A stretch of DNA of 41,610 nt from Betaproteobacteria bacterium HGW-Betaproteobacteria-12. Its GTDB lineage: Bacteria > Pseudomonadota > Gammaproteobacteria > Burkholderiales > Rhodocyclaceae. The position numbers were made by a program, and so were the translations under genes. The notes under the pieces are model-generated. The model was not told the DNA's origin and made no database searches. It was given only the letters and a program-made list of their open reading frames with translations. Below are positions 1-7,912 of the stretch, piece after piece; within the stretch, counting starts at the first letter, position 1; the number at the start of each line of letters is the position of its first letter. The DNA lies in NCBI GenBank assembly GCA_002842345.1, contig PHCU01000014.1:1-41610 (forward strand), written 5' to 3'.

Positions 1-74
1 GTATGCGCACCAAGGGTGGCCGTGCAGTGATCGCTGCTCGCCGCGCCAAGGGTCGCAAGCGTCTGGGCGTTTGA
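1..74 (+). CDS. rpmH: 50S ribosomal protein L34, C-terminal part
   Basis: The last 23 codons plus stop of L34 are present; the start lies left of the window. The visible peptide begins MRTKGGRAVIAARRAKGRK and ends RLGV, the highly basic tail typical of bacterial L34, a small protein of the large ribosomal subunit. It is followed directly by rnpA, the arrangement found near the replication origin in most bacteria. dnaA would be expected further left, on the other side of rpmH. Confidence 0.95.
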   Translation, partial: MRTKGGRAVIAARRAKGRKRLGV

Positions 75-91
75 CCCGGACGTCCGGCGGG

Positions 92-463
92 GTGGAACAA
101 ACCTTCGCCAGACGCTATCGCCTGACAAAAACGGATGAGTTCTCATCCGTTTTTGGTTTCAGGAAGGCCATTCGCGGCAAGCTGCTGATGCTGCACTACC
201 AGCCACGGGCTTCCGTCGCCGACGATGCACGTCTCGGCCTGGTGGTCGGCAAGAAGTTGCTGAAACGGGCCGTCGACCGCAATCGTTTCAAGCGGGTACT
301 GCGCGAGCAGTTTCGTCTGCGCCGTGCCGGTTTGCCGGCCTGTGACCTGGTCGTTCGCCTGGCGGTGAAGCCGGTTCCGCTTGACGCTGGCGTCCTGGTA
401 GACGATTTTGTCGCCCTGCTGGCGAAACTGCAGCGGTTCGCGCCGCCGCGGGAAGCATCATGA
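92..463 (+). CDS. rnpA: Ribonuclease P protein component
   Basis: This is the protein subunit of RNase P, which assists the catalytic RNA in maturing tRNA 5' ends. The conserved RNR signature is visible ([17 protein letters not shown]) after the N-terminal [15 protein letters not shown] stretch that contacts the pre-tRNA leader. From the GTG at 92 it is 123 residues, normal for the family. A TTG at 71 in the same frame overlaps the rpmH stop and would add seven residues; GTG is preferred because the conserved region starts right after it, but neither start has a strong ribosome binding site. Its last bases overlap the yidD start (ATGA). Confidence 0.93.
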   Translation: MEQTFARRYRLTKTDEFSSVFGFRKAIRGKLLMLHYQPRASVADDARLGLVVGKKLLKRAVDRNRFKRVLREQFRLRRAGLPACDLVVRLAVKPVPLDAGVLVDDFVALLAKLQRFAPPREAS

Positions 464-669
464 AAAGCCTGTTGATCGGTCTGATCCGCGTCTATCAGTA
501 CGCGATCAGCCCGCTCATGGGGCGAAGCTGCCGTTATGTGCCGACCTGTTCGGAATATACGGCGGAGGCTGTACAGAAACACGGTGCCATCAAGGGTGGC
601 TGGCTGGGTGCGAAGCGCATCTGCCGCTGCCATCCCTGGCATCCGGGTGGGTACGATCCGGTACCCTGA
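460..669 (+). CDS. yidD: Membrane protein insertion efficiency factor YidD
   Basis: A 69-residue member of the YidD family (formerly UPF0161), a small membrane-associated protein that aids YidC-dependent insertion of inner-membrane proteins. The family's cysteine-containing core [10 protein letters not shown] is present, followed by [16 protein letters not shown] and the C-terminal GGYDPVP. An N-terminal amphipathic stretch ([16 protein letters not shown]) fits membrane association. The start codon overlaps the rnpA stop, so the two are translationally coupled, and yidC follows 31 bases later. Confidence 0.95.
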   Translation: MKSLLIGLIRVYQYAISPLMGRSCRYVPTCSEYTAEAVQKHGAIKGGWLGAKRICRCHPWHPGGYDPVP

Positions 670-700
670 TTCGACAAATGATTGATTGCATGGGCCGTTC

Positions 701-2362
701 ATGGACACTCGTCGCCTGATCCTGGTTATGATCTTCACCTTCTCCAGCTTCCTGCTGTGGGAAAACTGGCAGAAATACAACCAGCCGAAGCCGGCTGCCG
801 AAGTCGCCGCCGCCGGTGCTCCAGCCGCTGCCGCCGGCAGCGACGCCCCGCGTCCCTCGGTCAGCCTGCAGCCGGGCAGCGTTACGCCGCCGTCGGCGAC
901 CGCCGCCCCGGCGGTAACGGCTGCCGAAACCTTCACCATCACCACCGACCTGGTGCAGGCGACCATCTCCGCCCAGGGCGGCGACATCGTCCGGCTCGAA
1001 CTGTTCAAGTACAAGGAACAGGACGACAAGGAGAAGAATTTCGTCCTCTTCGACGTCAAGCATCAGTATTTCGCCCAGAGCGGCCTGATCGGCGAAGGCC
1101 TGCCGACCCACCGCTCGACCTTCCGCCGCGTCGCCGGCCCGAGCGAACTGGCCGACGGCAGCGACGAATTGCAGATCCGTCTCGAAGCCGACGCGGCCAA
1201 TGGCGGCAAGGTTGCCAAGATCCTGACCTTCCGGCGCAATTCCTATGTGGTCGACATTGCCTGGGAAATCACCAACGGCAGTGCCCAGCCGATCGCTCCG
1301 CATGCCTACTTCCAGATTCAGCGTGACGGCGAAACGCCGGCCGGCGAGTCGAAAATGATGATGACCTATACCGGGCCGACGGTTTATACCGAGGAAGGCA
1401 AGTACCAGAAGCTCGCCTTCTCCGATGTCGCCTCGAACAGCGCCAAGTTCGTCAAGACAGCCGACAATGGTTGGGTCTCGATGGTCCAGCATTACTTCGT
1501 CGCCGCCCTGGTGCCGCCGGAAAAGACGCCGCGCGAGTTCTACATGCGCAAGCTCGACAACGCCAACGCCTACCAGGCCGGCGTCATCGTGCCGGTGGCG
1601 GAAATCGCCCCGGGCGCCAGCGCCACCAGCGCCGTCAAGCTGTTTGCCGGTCCGCAGGAACAGGCGGCACTGAAGCAGGTGGCGACCGGTCTCGACCTGG
1701 TCGTCGACTACGGCTGGCTGACCGTCGTCGCCGCCCCGATCTTCTGGGCCCTGCAGGCGATCTACAAGCTGGTCGGCAACTGGGGCTGGGCCATCGTCGT
1801 CCTGACGGTGATCATCAAGGGCATCTTCTTCCCGCTGTCGGCCGCCTCCTATCGCTCGATGGCCAAGATGCGCCTGCTGACGCCGCGCCTGATGCAGCTG
1901 AAGGAACGTTACGGCGACGACAAGCAGCGCCTGAACCAGGAAATGATGAAGCTGTACCAGACCGAGAAGGTCAATCCGCTCGGTGGTTGCCTGCCGATCC
2001 TGATCCAGATTCCGGTCTTCATCGCCCTCTACTGGGTGCTGCTCGGCGCCGTCGAAATGCGCGATGCCCCGTGGATCCTGTGGATCAAGGACATGGCTTC
2101 GCCTGATCCGTACTTCATCCTGCCGGTGATCATGATCATCTCGATGATCATCCAGATGCGGCTCAACCCGACGCCGCCGGATCCGATCCAGGCCAAGGTG
2201 ATGATGGCCATGCCCTTCATCTTCGGCGTCATGTTCCTCTGGTTCCCGGCCGGTCTGGTCCTCTACTGGGTGGTCAACAACGTGCTGTCGATCGCCCAGC
2301 AGTGGCAGATCACGCGCATGATCGAAGCCGGCGGCAAGGCGGCCAACGACGCCAAGGCCTAA
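701..2362 (+). CDS. yidC: Membrane protein insertase YidC
   Basis: YidC inserts and folds inner-membrane proteins, with or without SecYEG. The protein has 553 residues and the gram-negative architecture: an N-terminal transmembrane anchor (MDTRRLILVMIFTFSSFLLW), an Ala/Pro-rich linker, a periplasmic beta-sandwich domain to about residue 330, and a C-terminal insertase core with about five membrane spans, including NPLGGCLPILIQIPVFIALY. The ATG at 701 is chosen over one 15 bases upstream because MDTRR is the usual YidC start. Order and spacing with yidD and mnmE are the conserved ones. Confidence 0.96.
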   Translation: MDTRRLILVMIFTFSSFLLWENWQKYNQPKPAAEVAAAGAPAAAAGSDAPRPSVSLQPGSVTPPSATAAPAVTAAETFTITTDLVQATISAQGGDIVRLELFKYKEQDDKEKNFVLFDVKHQYFAQSGLIGEGLPTHRSTFRRVAGPSELADGSDELQIRLEADAANGGKVAKILTFRRNSYVVDIAWEITNGSAQPIAPHAYFQIQRDGETPAGESKMMMTYTGPTVYTEEGKYQKLAFSDVASNSAKFVKTADNGWVSMVQHYFVAALVPPEKTPREFYMRKLDNANAYQAGVIVPVAEIAPGASATSAVKLFAGPQEQAALKQVATGLDLVVDYGWLTVVAAPIFWALQAIYKLVGNWGWAIVVLTVIIKGIFFPLSAASYRSMAKMRLLTPRLMQLKERYGDDKQRLNQEMMKLYQTEKVNPLGGCLPILIQIPVFIALYWVLLGAVEMRDAPWILWIKDMASPDPYFILPVIMIISMIIQMRLNPTPPDPIQAKVMMAMPFIFGVMFLWFPAGLVLYWVVNNVLSIAQQWQITRMIEAGGKAANDAKA

Positions 2363-2365
2363 GGT

Positions 2366-3736
2366 GTGGGCGGTGTAGCAAGCGCCGATACCATCGCCGC
2401 CATCGCCACGGCCCCCGGCCGTGGTGGTGTCGGCGTCATCCGCATCTCGGGCAGCAATTTGCTGCCCTTTGCTTTGGCGCTGAGCGGTAAGAACCCCAAG
2501 CCGCGCTACGCCACCCTGGCCGAGTTCAGGGCGGCCGACGGCAGCGCCATCGACAGCGGCCTGCTGCTCTATTTCCCCAATCCGCACTCCTTCACCGGCG
2601 AAGACGTGCTCGAACTGCAGGGCCATGGCGGCCCGGTGGTCATGCAGCTGCTGCTCGCCCGCTGCCTCGACCTCGGCACCCGCCTGGCCGAACCCGGCGA
2701 ATTCAGCCGGCGCGCCTTCCTCAACGGCAAGCTCGACCTGGCCCAGGCCGAAGCCGTCGCCGACCTGATCGACGCCGCTACCACCAGCGCCGCCCGCTCA
2801 GCCGTGCGTTCGCTGCAGGGCGAGTTCTCGAAGGCCATCCACGGCCTGACCGACGAACTGATCAATCTGCGCATGCTGGTCGAGGCAACGCTGGATTTTC
2901 CCGAGGAAGACATCGACTTCCTGCAGGCCGCCAACGCCTTCGGCCGGCTGGAGCGCCTGCAACTGAAGCTGGCCGAGATTTTCGACCGCGCTGGCCAAGG
3001 CAAGCTGCTGCAGTCCGGCCTGCACGTCGTCCTGGCCGGCCAGCCCAATGTCGGCAAGTCCTCGCTGCTCAACCGCCTGACCGGCGATGACCTGGCCATC
3101 GTCACGCCGATCGCCGGCACCACGCGCGACGCCCTGCGCTCGACCATCCAGATCGAGGGCATTCCGCTGCACATCATCGACACGGCCGGCCTGCGTGCGA
3201 CCGAAGACCTCGTCGAGAAAATCGGCATCGAACGTAGCTGGCAGGAAATCGAGCGCGCCGACGTAGTGCTGCTACTGGTCGATGCGCGTGAAGGCATCGG
3301 CGACGCCGACCGCGCCATCCTGTCACGCCTGCCGGCCCGTCTGCAGCGCATCACGGTTTACAACAAGATCGACCTCGCCGGCCGGACGCCGGAACGCCAC
3401 GACGAACATGATGCCCACGGCGACGCCGTCGCCATCTCGCTGTCGGCCAAGGCCAACCTGGGGATCGAGCTGTTGCGCAACGAGCTGCTGCGCATCGCCG
3501 GCTGGCACCAGACCGAAGATGTGTTCATCGCCCGCGAACGCCACCTGCGCGCCCTGGCCAGCGCCCAGGAACACATCGCGGCCGCCCGTGCCGTGGTCGA
3601 AGGTCGATTGCCGGCCCTCGAACTGTTTGCCGAGGAACTGCGCCTGGCCCAGCAGGCGCTCGGCGAAATCACCGGCGAATTCACTGCCGACGACCTGCTC
3701 GGCGTCATTTTCAGCCGTTTCTGTATCGGCAAGTAA
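2366..3736 (+). CDS. mnmE: tRNA modification GTPase MnmE (TrmE)
   Basis: With MnmG, MnmE places the aminomethyl/carboxymethylaminomethyl group on U34 of certain tRNAs. The 456-residue protein starts with the folate-binding domain ([19 protein letters not shown]) and carries an inserted G domain: P-loop GQPNVGKS at 225-232, TTRD, DTAG and NKID. It ends with the invariant FCIGK containing the functional Cys. The start is a GTG only 3 bases after the yidC stop. The usual partner mnmG does not follow; an AT-rich gap and oppositely oriented genes come next. Confidence 0.96.
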   Translation: MGGVASADTIAAIATAPGRGGVGVIRISGSNLLPFALALSGKNPKPRYATLAEFRAADGSAIDSGLLLYFPNPHSFTGEDVLELQGHGGPVVMQLLLARCLDLGTRLAEPGEFSRRAFLNGKLDLAQAEAVADLIDAATTSAARSAVRSLQGEFSKAIHGLTDELINLRMLVEATLDFPEEDIDFLQAANAFGRLERLQLKLAEIFDRAGQGKLLQSGLHVVLAGQPNVGKSSLLNRLTGDDLAIVTPIAGTTRDALRSTIQIEGIPLHIIDTAGLRATEDLVEKIGIERSWQEIERADVVLLLVDAREGIGDADRAILSRLPARLQRITVYNKIDLAGRTPERHDEHDAHGDAVAISLSAKANLGIELLRNELLRIAGWHQTEDVFIARERHLRALASAQEHIAAARAVVEGRLPALELFAEELRLAQQALGEITGEFTADDLLGVIFSRFCIGK

Positions 3737-3908
3737 GCCGCCTGTTGCCTGTTGGCAAGTCTGTGCACAAGCTGTCCGTGCTTTGTGGGGCAATTGCCTA
3801 TTCGTTCACTCGGCCAAAACCATGCACATTTGCTCCACAGGACATTCAGTGCCTTTCAGGACTGTGAATAGTCAACCTAAACACTTGAACAATAACTGTT
3901 AATTCGAC

Positions 3909-3917
3909 TTATCCACA
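3909..3917 (+). promoter_or_regulatory. Perfect DnaA box
   Basis: TTATCCACA matches the TTATNCACA consensus exactly and is followed by GA. It is the strongest box in the AT-rich gap after mnmE. Confidence 0.6.
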
Positions 3918-3958
3918 GAACTGTTGTCGATATAGTCTTCATAGTCCTTTTATTTATA

Positions 3959-3974
3959 GTTCTTATTAAAGAAC
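3959..3974. repeat. Perfect 6-bp inverted repeat in AT-rich gap
   Basis: GTTCTT, loop ATTA, AAGAAC: a perfect 16-bp hairpin at the right end of the AT-rich stretch. It is too AT-rich and too short for a convincing Rho-independent terminator, although it could weakly end transcription of mnmE. Confidence 0.4.
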
Positions 3975-4033
3975 CAAGGCAGCAGCTTCCGGCACCACCA
4001 ATGATCGCCGCCAACAGCGGGTAAAAACAAAAA

Positions 4034-4675
4034 TCAGCCGCTACCGGCAGCGACGATGCGTTCGATCCGCCGTTGTCTGGCTGCAGCCGCGACGCTATCG
4101 CCGGCAGCCAGCAAACGTTCCCGGTCGGCGGCCAGCCAGGCCAGCAAGGCCCGGCGCCAGCCCTGGCCGGCGGCCGTTTCCGTGGCCAGCGCGTAACCGT
4201 CGGCGGCTAGCCGGCCGTGCCGCCATAACACGCCGGCGGCGACCAGGCGCGACAGCGGATCGGCAATGGCCGCCAGATCGCTGGTTTGACCACTCGTCCA
4301 CGCCTGGCGCTGACTGGCTGGCAACTGTTCGAGCACAACTGACTCGCCGGCCAGGTAGGCGGCATAGGCTCGTTCGGCGCTGCCGGCGTCGGCTGCCAGC
4401 AGGGCGAAGGCCGGACAACCGTCGCCGGCCAGGCTGGCGGTTTGTGCGGCACAGACGGCGAGCTCGACGCGGGCCATCAGCACCGCATCGCCGGTGCGCC
4501 CGACTTCGCGCCGGGCCAGCGCCAGTTCGCGTGCGGCCACGCGCCCGTTGCCGTTCAGGTAAGCGGTCTGATGGGCACTCAGTGCCGCATCGGTTTCCAG
4601 TAGCCAGCCAGGCGACGAAGTACCGGCACAGGCGGCGACAAGGACCGCCGCTAACAGGGCAAGGTAGGGCCTCAT
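4034..4675 (-). CDS. Putative outer-membrane lipoprotein, last gene of an Mla-like unit
   Basis: This encodes a 213-residue protein with a lipoprotein signal peptide (MRPYLALLAAVLVAAC, lipobox Cys at 16). The rest is Ala/Leu/Arg-rich and probably helical, with no motif I can name. The ATG at 4675 is chosen because the signal peptide begins there and the codon overlaps the stop of the upstream MCE protein (ATGA), so the genes are coupled. A lipoprotein next to MCE and MlaE proteins suggests it is the outer-membrane partner of a lipid-transport system, comparable in role to MlaA or PqiC; this is inferred from context only. Confidence 0.7.
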   Translation of the reverse strand: MRPYLALLAAVLVAACAGTSSPGWLLETDAALSAHQTAYLNGNGRVAARELALARREVGRTGDAVLMARVELAVCAAQTASLAGDGCPAFALLAADAGSAERAYAAYLAGESVVLEQLPASQRQAWTSGQTSDLAAIADPLSRLVAAGVLWRHGRLAADGYALATETAAGQGWRRALLAWLAADRERLLAAGDSVAAAARQRRIERIVAAGSG

Positions 4676-5592
4676 GGCAGTTTCAGCTCCCGCTCTTTGG
4701 CAAATGGCCATTTCTGGTTCAATTGCTCGGTCAGTGTCGTGACGCGGCGCAGGGTGGCTTCGACTTCGTTGCGCAAGCTGTCGAGATCCTGGCTGGCGCC
4801 GCGGACGTTGCCGAGAATGTCGTCGACCTTTTTCAGGCTCGTGCGGGCTTCGCCGAGCAGTTGGGCGAGTTCGCTGGCCGACAACTGGGCTTTGTCCATC
4901 AGGCCGTCGCTGGCAAACAGTCGGGCATCGGCCTTGGCCAGCAAGCTGTTGGCTCTTGCCAGCGCCTCGATAACCTGGCGGGCATTGCTTTCTCCGCCGA
5001 GGATGGCACCCAAGGCGCCATGTTTGCCGTTGAGGGCATCGGTGAATTTCTGCAGGTTGTCCAGGCTGCCGGCCAGCGCCGACTGCTGGTTGGTCAGCTT
5101 TTCCAGATTGAGCACCAGTTGCTGGATATTGGCCACCAGTTGCGGCACGCCGGCCGAGGCATCGCCGCTCAGGACGTCGCGGCGGGCCCCGTCAGGCAAG
5201 GGCGGATCGTCAAGCAGGCCGCTGAAGGCACGCAGACTGGCGCCGCCGACCACGCCGCGTTCCAGCGTGAATACCGAGGAAGTGCGCAACCAGCGCGCAT
5301 CGGTCAGCGGTACCTCGATATGGAACAGGGCCTTGCCGTCTTCACCCAGTTCGATGCGTACGACCCGGCCGATGGCAAAGCCGGAGAAGGTCAGCCGGGT
5401 GCCGACGGCGATCCCTTCGGCACTTTCGGCGACCAGCAACAAGCGCTGGGTTTGCTGGAAGACGCCGCGCGCCTGCATGACGAAGAGCACGAAAGCGATG
5501 ACCGCGAGCAAGGTGACCAGCAACAGCCCGGCGGCCTTGAGCGGGGCGTGGGGGATATCCGGTGGCGGAACCTGGTTTTCGGAGGGTGGCAT
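4672..5592 (-). CDS. MCE-domain (MlaD-like) lipid-binding protein
   Basis: A 306-residue inner-membrane-anchored periplasmic protein. One transmembrane helix (about residues 19-40, AAGLLLVTLLAVIAFVLFVM) is followed by an MCE domain (VAESAEGIAVGTRLTFSGFAIGRV...). A long C-terminal region is predicted helical or coiled coil (QQLVLNLEKLTNQQSALAG and later repeats). MCE proteins form hexameric rings that carry lipids between membranes with an MlaE-type permease. The permease gene lies directly upstream (9 bases apart) and the lipoprotein gene overlaps downstream. The long helical tail resembles PqiB/YebT/LetB-type or plant TGD2-type MCE proteins more than the short E. coli MlaD. Confidence 0.85.
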   Translation of the reverse strand: MPPSENQVPPPDIPHAPLKAAGLLLVTLLAVIAFVLFVMQARGVFQQTQRLLLVAESAEGIAVGTRLTFSGFAIGRVVRIELGEDGKALFHIEVPLTDARWLRTSSVFTLERGVVGGASLRAFSGLLDDPPLPDGARRDVLSGDASAGVPQLVANIQQLVLNLEKLTNQQSALAGSLDNLQKFTDALNGKHGALGAILGGESNARQVIEALARANSLLAKADARLFASDGLMDKAQLSASELAQLLGEARTSLKKVDDILGNVRGASQDLDSLRNEVEATLRRVTTLTEQLNQKWPFAKERELKLP

Positions 5593-5601
5593 GGTGTTTC
5601 C

Positions 5602-6360
5602 CTAAAGACGCGGGAGGATCAGCAGGGCTGCCTCGATCAGGATGAGCAGCAGCAACAGGCGGGCCATGACGCGCATCTGCCGCGCCACCGGGTCGGCCGG
5701 ACCGGCGTCGAGGGCGACTGTCGTTGGCGCGATGCCAACGGTGATGGCGAACAGCGACAGCTTGAGGGAAAAAACCGCGGCCATGGTCGGATCGAAAACC
5801 TGGCCGATCAGGCGGGCGTAGTCGGCCAGCGCCCATTGACTGACCCCATGGACCACCAGATAGGCGACGGCGAGCGAGGCAATGCCGCCGAGAATGGCCA
5901 AGATGAACACGGCGACGGCACTGCCGACGGCATAGGGAATCAGTTCGCGATGGCTGGCCGGCAATTCGCCGCTCGGCCGGCCGAGGTTTTGCATGGTGAC
6001 CGGGGCGACGCGCAGGGCGACGAACAGTGCCGCGGCCAGCGGGATCAGTTCGATGACCAGGACGCGGACGATGGCTTCCAGCGCCAGGTGTGACAGGCCG
6101 TAGCTTTCGGCGGTGACGGCGACGATACGGGTGAGCACGGTGCTGAACAGGATGCTGGCCAGCAGGTAGCCGGGCAGCATCTGCCAGGCGCCGAGACAGA
6201 TCATGCTGGCCAGGTTGCGGCCGGTCCGCCGGTCATAGCAGCCGGGAGACAGTGCGGCGACGACAGTCAGCGCGGAAAAACCGGCCAGCCGGCCCTGGCG
6301 TTTCAGCCAGCGCCGACTGCGGGCGCGCAAGGAACTGGCGGCAAGGGCTGGATTGGCCAT
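5602..6360 (-). CDS. MlaE-family ABC transporter permease
   Basis: A 252-residue integral membrane protein of the MlaE (DUF140) family, the permease that works with MCE proteins in phospholipid transport across the envelope. About five hydrophobic segments are visible, including IVRVLVIELIPLAAALFVAL with the conserved E-x-x-P/L-x-A core, and a GIASLAVAYLVV segment. Genes for the MCE protein and a lipoprotein follow. No MlaF-type ATPase is encoded next to it, which is unusual because most such operons begin with one; it may be supplied from elsewhere. Confidence 0.85.
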   Translation of the reverse strand: MANPALAASSLRARSRRWLKRQGRLAGFSALTVVAALSPGCYDRRTGRNLASMICLGAWQMLPGYLLASILFSTVLTRIVAVTAESYGLSHLALEAIVRVLVIELIPLAAALFVALRVAPVTMQNLGRPSGELPASHRELIPYAVGSAVAVFILAILGGIASLAVAYLVVHGVSQWALADYARLIGQVFDPTMAAVFSLKLSLFAITVGIAPTTVALDAGPADPVARQMRVMARLLLLLILIEAALLILPRL

Positions 6361-6381
6361 GGCGAAGCCGCTGCCGGCGCT

Positions 6382-6981
6382 TTAGCGCCGATCGCCCTCG
6401 AGACGGTTGCGGCGGACGATGGCATCGGCGATTTCGCGACTGATCGCCTCGGCGTCGGGCAGGGCATTCGGACGGAACTGAATGAGCGGTATGCCCAGGC
6501 TGTGCAGAGCCTCGCGCTTTTCATCGGCCGCCGCACGGGCCGCTTCGTCGGCGCCCGGCCAATTCAGTTCGATGGCGGCGACGATGGCGAAATCCGGGTT
6601 GCAGACGACGAAATCGATACCCCGGCCGGCCAGCCGATGCAGGCGCCGGGCCTCGTGCCGACCACGGATCAGCGCCAGCTGGGCGACCCCGACCTGGGCG
6701 AAGACCCGCATATTGGGCATGGCTTCCTGCAAACGCTGAAACAACTCCTGTTCGGCCTCATCGAGCAGCCGATAGACCTTGCGCTGGGGTGTTTCGACGA
6801 AGCGGGTTGGCGGATCGAGCGGCAGTTGCTCCTGCTGCCAGGCCGGTCGGGCAGCCGGTCGGGCAACCGGCCGTGCCGGCAGGCGGGAGAACTCGCTCAG
6901 CGGCGGGGGCCGGCGGCGGGCCAGCAGTACGGCGCCGCCGAGAGCGGCGGCCAGTAGCAATGCAATGAAGAAAATATCCAT
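6382..6981 (-). CDS. DUF2726 domain protein, membrane anchored
   Basis: This 199-residue protein has one N-terminal transmembrane helix (MDIFFIALLLAAALGGAVLL), an Arg/Pro-rich linker, then a DUF2726 domain (about 60-190) with the typical VGVAQL..., GIDFVVCNPDFAIVAAIEL and IPLIQFRPNA segments. The D-x-V and AAIEL pattern is reminiscent of a restriction-endonuclease-like fold, which is how DUF2726 is usually regarded; the molecular function is unknown. The start at 6981 is chosen because the membrane helix begins there; a longer frame upstream is not convincing. It lies 21 bases upstream of the mlaE-like gene, on the same strand. Confidence 0.82.
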   Translation of the reverse strand: MDIFFIALLLAAALGGAVLLARRRPPPLSEFSRLPARPVARPAARPAWQQEQLPLDPPTRFVETPQRKVYRLLDEAEQELFQRLQEAMPNMRVFAQVGVAQLALIRGRHEARRLHRLAGRGIDFVVCNPDFAIVAAIELNWPGADEAARAAADEKREALHSLGIPLIQFRPNALPDAEAISREIADAIVRRNRLEGDRR

Positions 6982-7071
6982 GCCCGGGTCCGCAGGTCGT
7001 ACCAAGCCGGTATATTGACACGCTTTTGCCGGGCGGGAAGCCGCCGGCATCCCTTGCCTGGCCCCCGCCGC

Positions 7072-7842
7072 ATGCCCGACAGTCTCCTGTTCGCCCTGGT
7101 CTTCGCCGCCTTCATCGCCGGTGCCATCGATGCCGTCGTCGGTGGTGGCGGCCTGATCCAGATTCCGGCCCTGTTCGCCGCCTATCCCCATAGCGCGCCG
7201 GCGACGCTGTTCGGCACGAACAAGTTCGCCAGCGTCTTCGGCACGGCCAACGCCACCTGGCGCTACGCCCGCCGGGTCCGGATGCCCTGGCGCACCATTC
7301 TGCCGGCAGCCATCGCCGCCTTCCTGCTCTCCTACGCCGGGGCGGCGGCGGTGGCCTGGCTGCCGAAGGACGCGGTACGCCCGTTGATCCTGGTGCTGCT
7401 CATCGGCGCGGCGGCCTACACGCTGTGTCGCAAGGATTTCGGCCAGGTGCACCGGCCGGCCCACAGCGGCCATCGCGAACTGCTCTATGCGGTGCTGCTC
7501 GGTGGCGTGATCGGCTTCTATGACGGTTTCTTCGGGCCCGGCACCGGCAGTTTCCTGATCTTCCTCTTCGTTCGCTTCTTCGGCTTCGATTTCCTGCATG
7601 CCTCGGCCGGTGCCAAGGTGGTCAATGTCGCCACCAATCTCGCCGCCCTCGCCTATTTCCTCCCCAACGGCTACATCATGGCTGTGCTGGCGGTATGCAT
7701 GGCCGTGGCCAACGTCGCCGGCTCGATGGCTGGTACTTGGCTGGCCCTGCGCCATGGCAGCGCTTTCGTGCGCCAGGTCTTCCTGCTGGTGGTCGGGGTG
7801 CTGATCGTCAAATTTGCCTGGGATACTTTTACGCTGCCGTAA
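7072..7842 (+). CDS. TauE/SafE-family sulfite exporter-like permease
   Basis: A 256-residue membrane protein of the TauE/SafE (DUF81) family, putative exporters of sulfite, sulfoacetate or related anions. The family's paired glycine-rich motifs are visible: AIDAVVGGGGLIQIPAL near residue 20 and IGFYDGFFGPGTGSFLIFL near 145, with about seven or eight hydrophobic segments. The ATG at 7072 is used because the first membrane segment starts just after it. The gene is divergent from the DUF2726 gene; a TATATT (7011-7016) lies in the gap, but no matching -35 box is clear. Confidence 0.85.
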   Translation: MPDSLLFALVFAAFIAGAIDAVVGGGGLIQIPALFAAYPHSAPATLFGTNKFASVFGTANATWRYARRVRMPWRTILPAAIAAFLLSYAGAAAVAWLPKDAVRPLILVLLIGAAAYTLCRKDFGQVHRPAHSGHRELLYAVLLGGVIGFYDGFFGPGTGSFLIFLFVRFFGFDFLHASAGAKVVNVATNLAALAYFLPNGYIMAVLAVCMAVANVAGSMAGTWLALRHGSAFVRQVFLLVVGVLIVKFAWDTFTLP

Positions 7843-7912
7843 TGCTTTTTCCGGAACTCAATGCGGCCGGCTTTTTCAAATAAAATTCAGCCACTTCTCC
7901 GAGGATCCGTTC

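Larger units (their letters stand above)
3762..3974. other. AT-rich intergenic region with DnaA-box cluster, possible origin element
   Basis: The gap between mnmE and the convergent lipoprotein gene (3737-4033) holds no gene. It has one perfect DnaA box (TTATCCACA, 3909-3917), two one-mismatch boxes on the other strand (TGTGCACAA 3762-3770 and TGTGAATAG 3863-3871) and a weaker CCATGCACA (3820-3828). A very AT-rich stretch (about 3929-3972) follows and could act as a DNA unwinding element. A convergent gap would normally hold only terminators. The canonical origin in this group is expected beyond rpmH, left of the window, so this may be a true origin, a second DnaA-binding cluster, or a remnant. 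Confidence 0.45.

Noticed and set aside
590-2626. A 678-codon open frame on the minus strand across yidC
   Set aside because: It is antisense to clear yidC, with an Asp/His/Gly-rich composition typical of GC-rich shadow frames; no domain is recognisable.
4444-6093. A 549-codon plus-strand frame over the Mla-like genes
   Set aside because: It is a Gln/Gly/Asp-rich shadow of the MCE and MlaE genes.
7015-7020. TTGACA as -35 box for the TauE-like gene
   Set aside because: No -10 hexamer is found at a suitable distance downstream.
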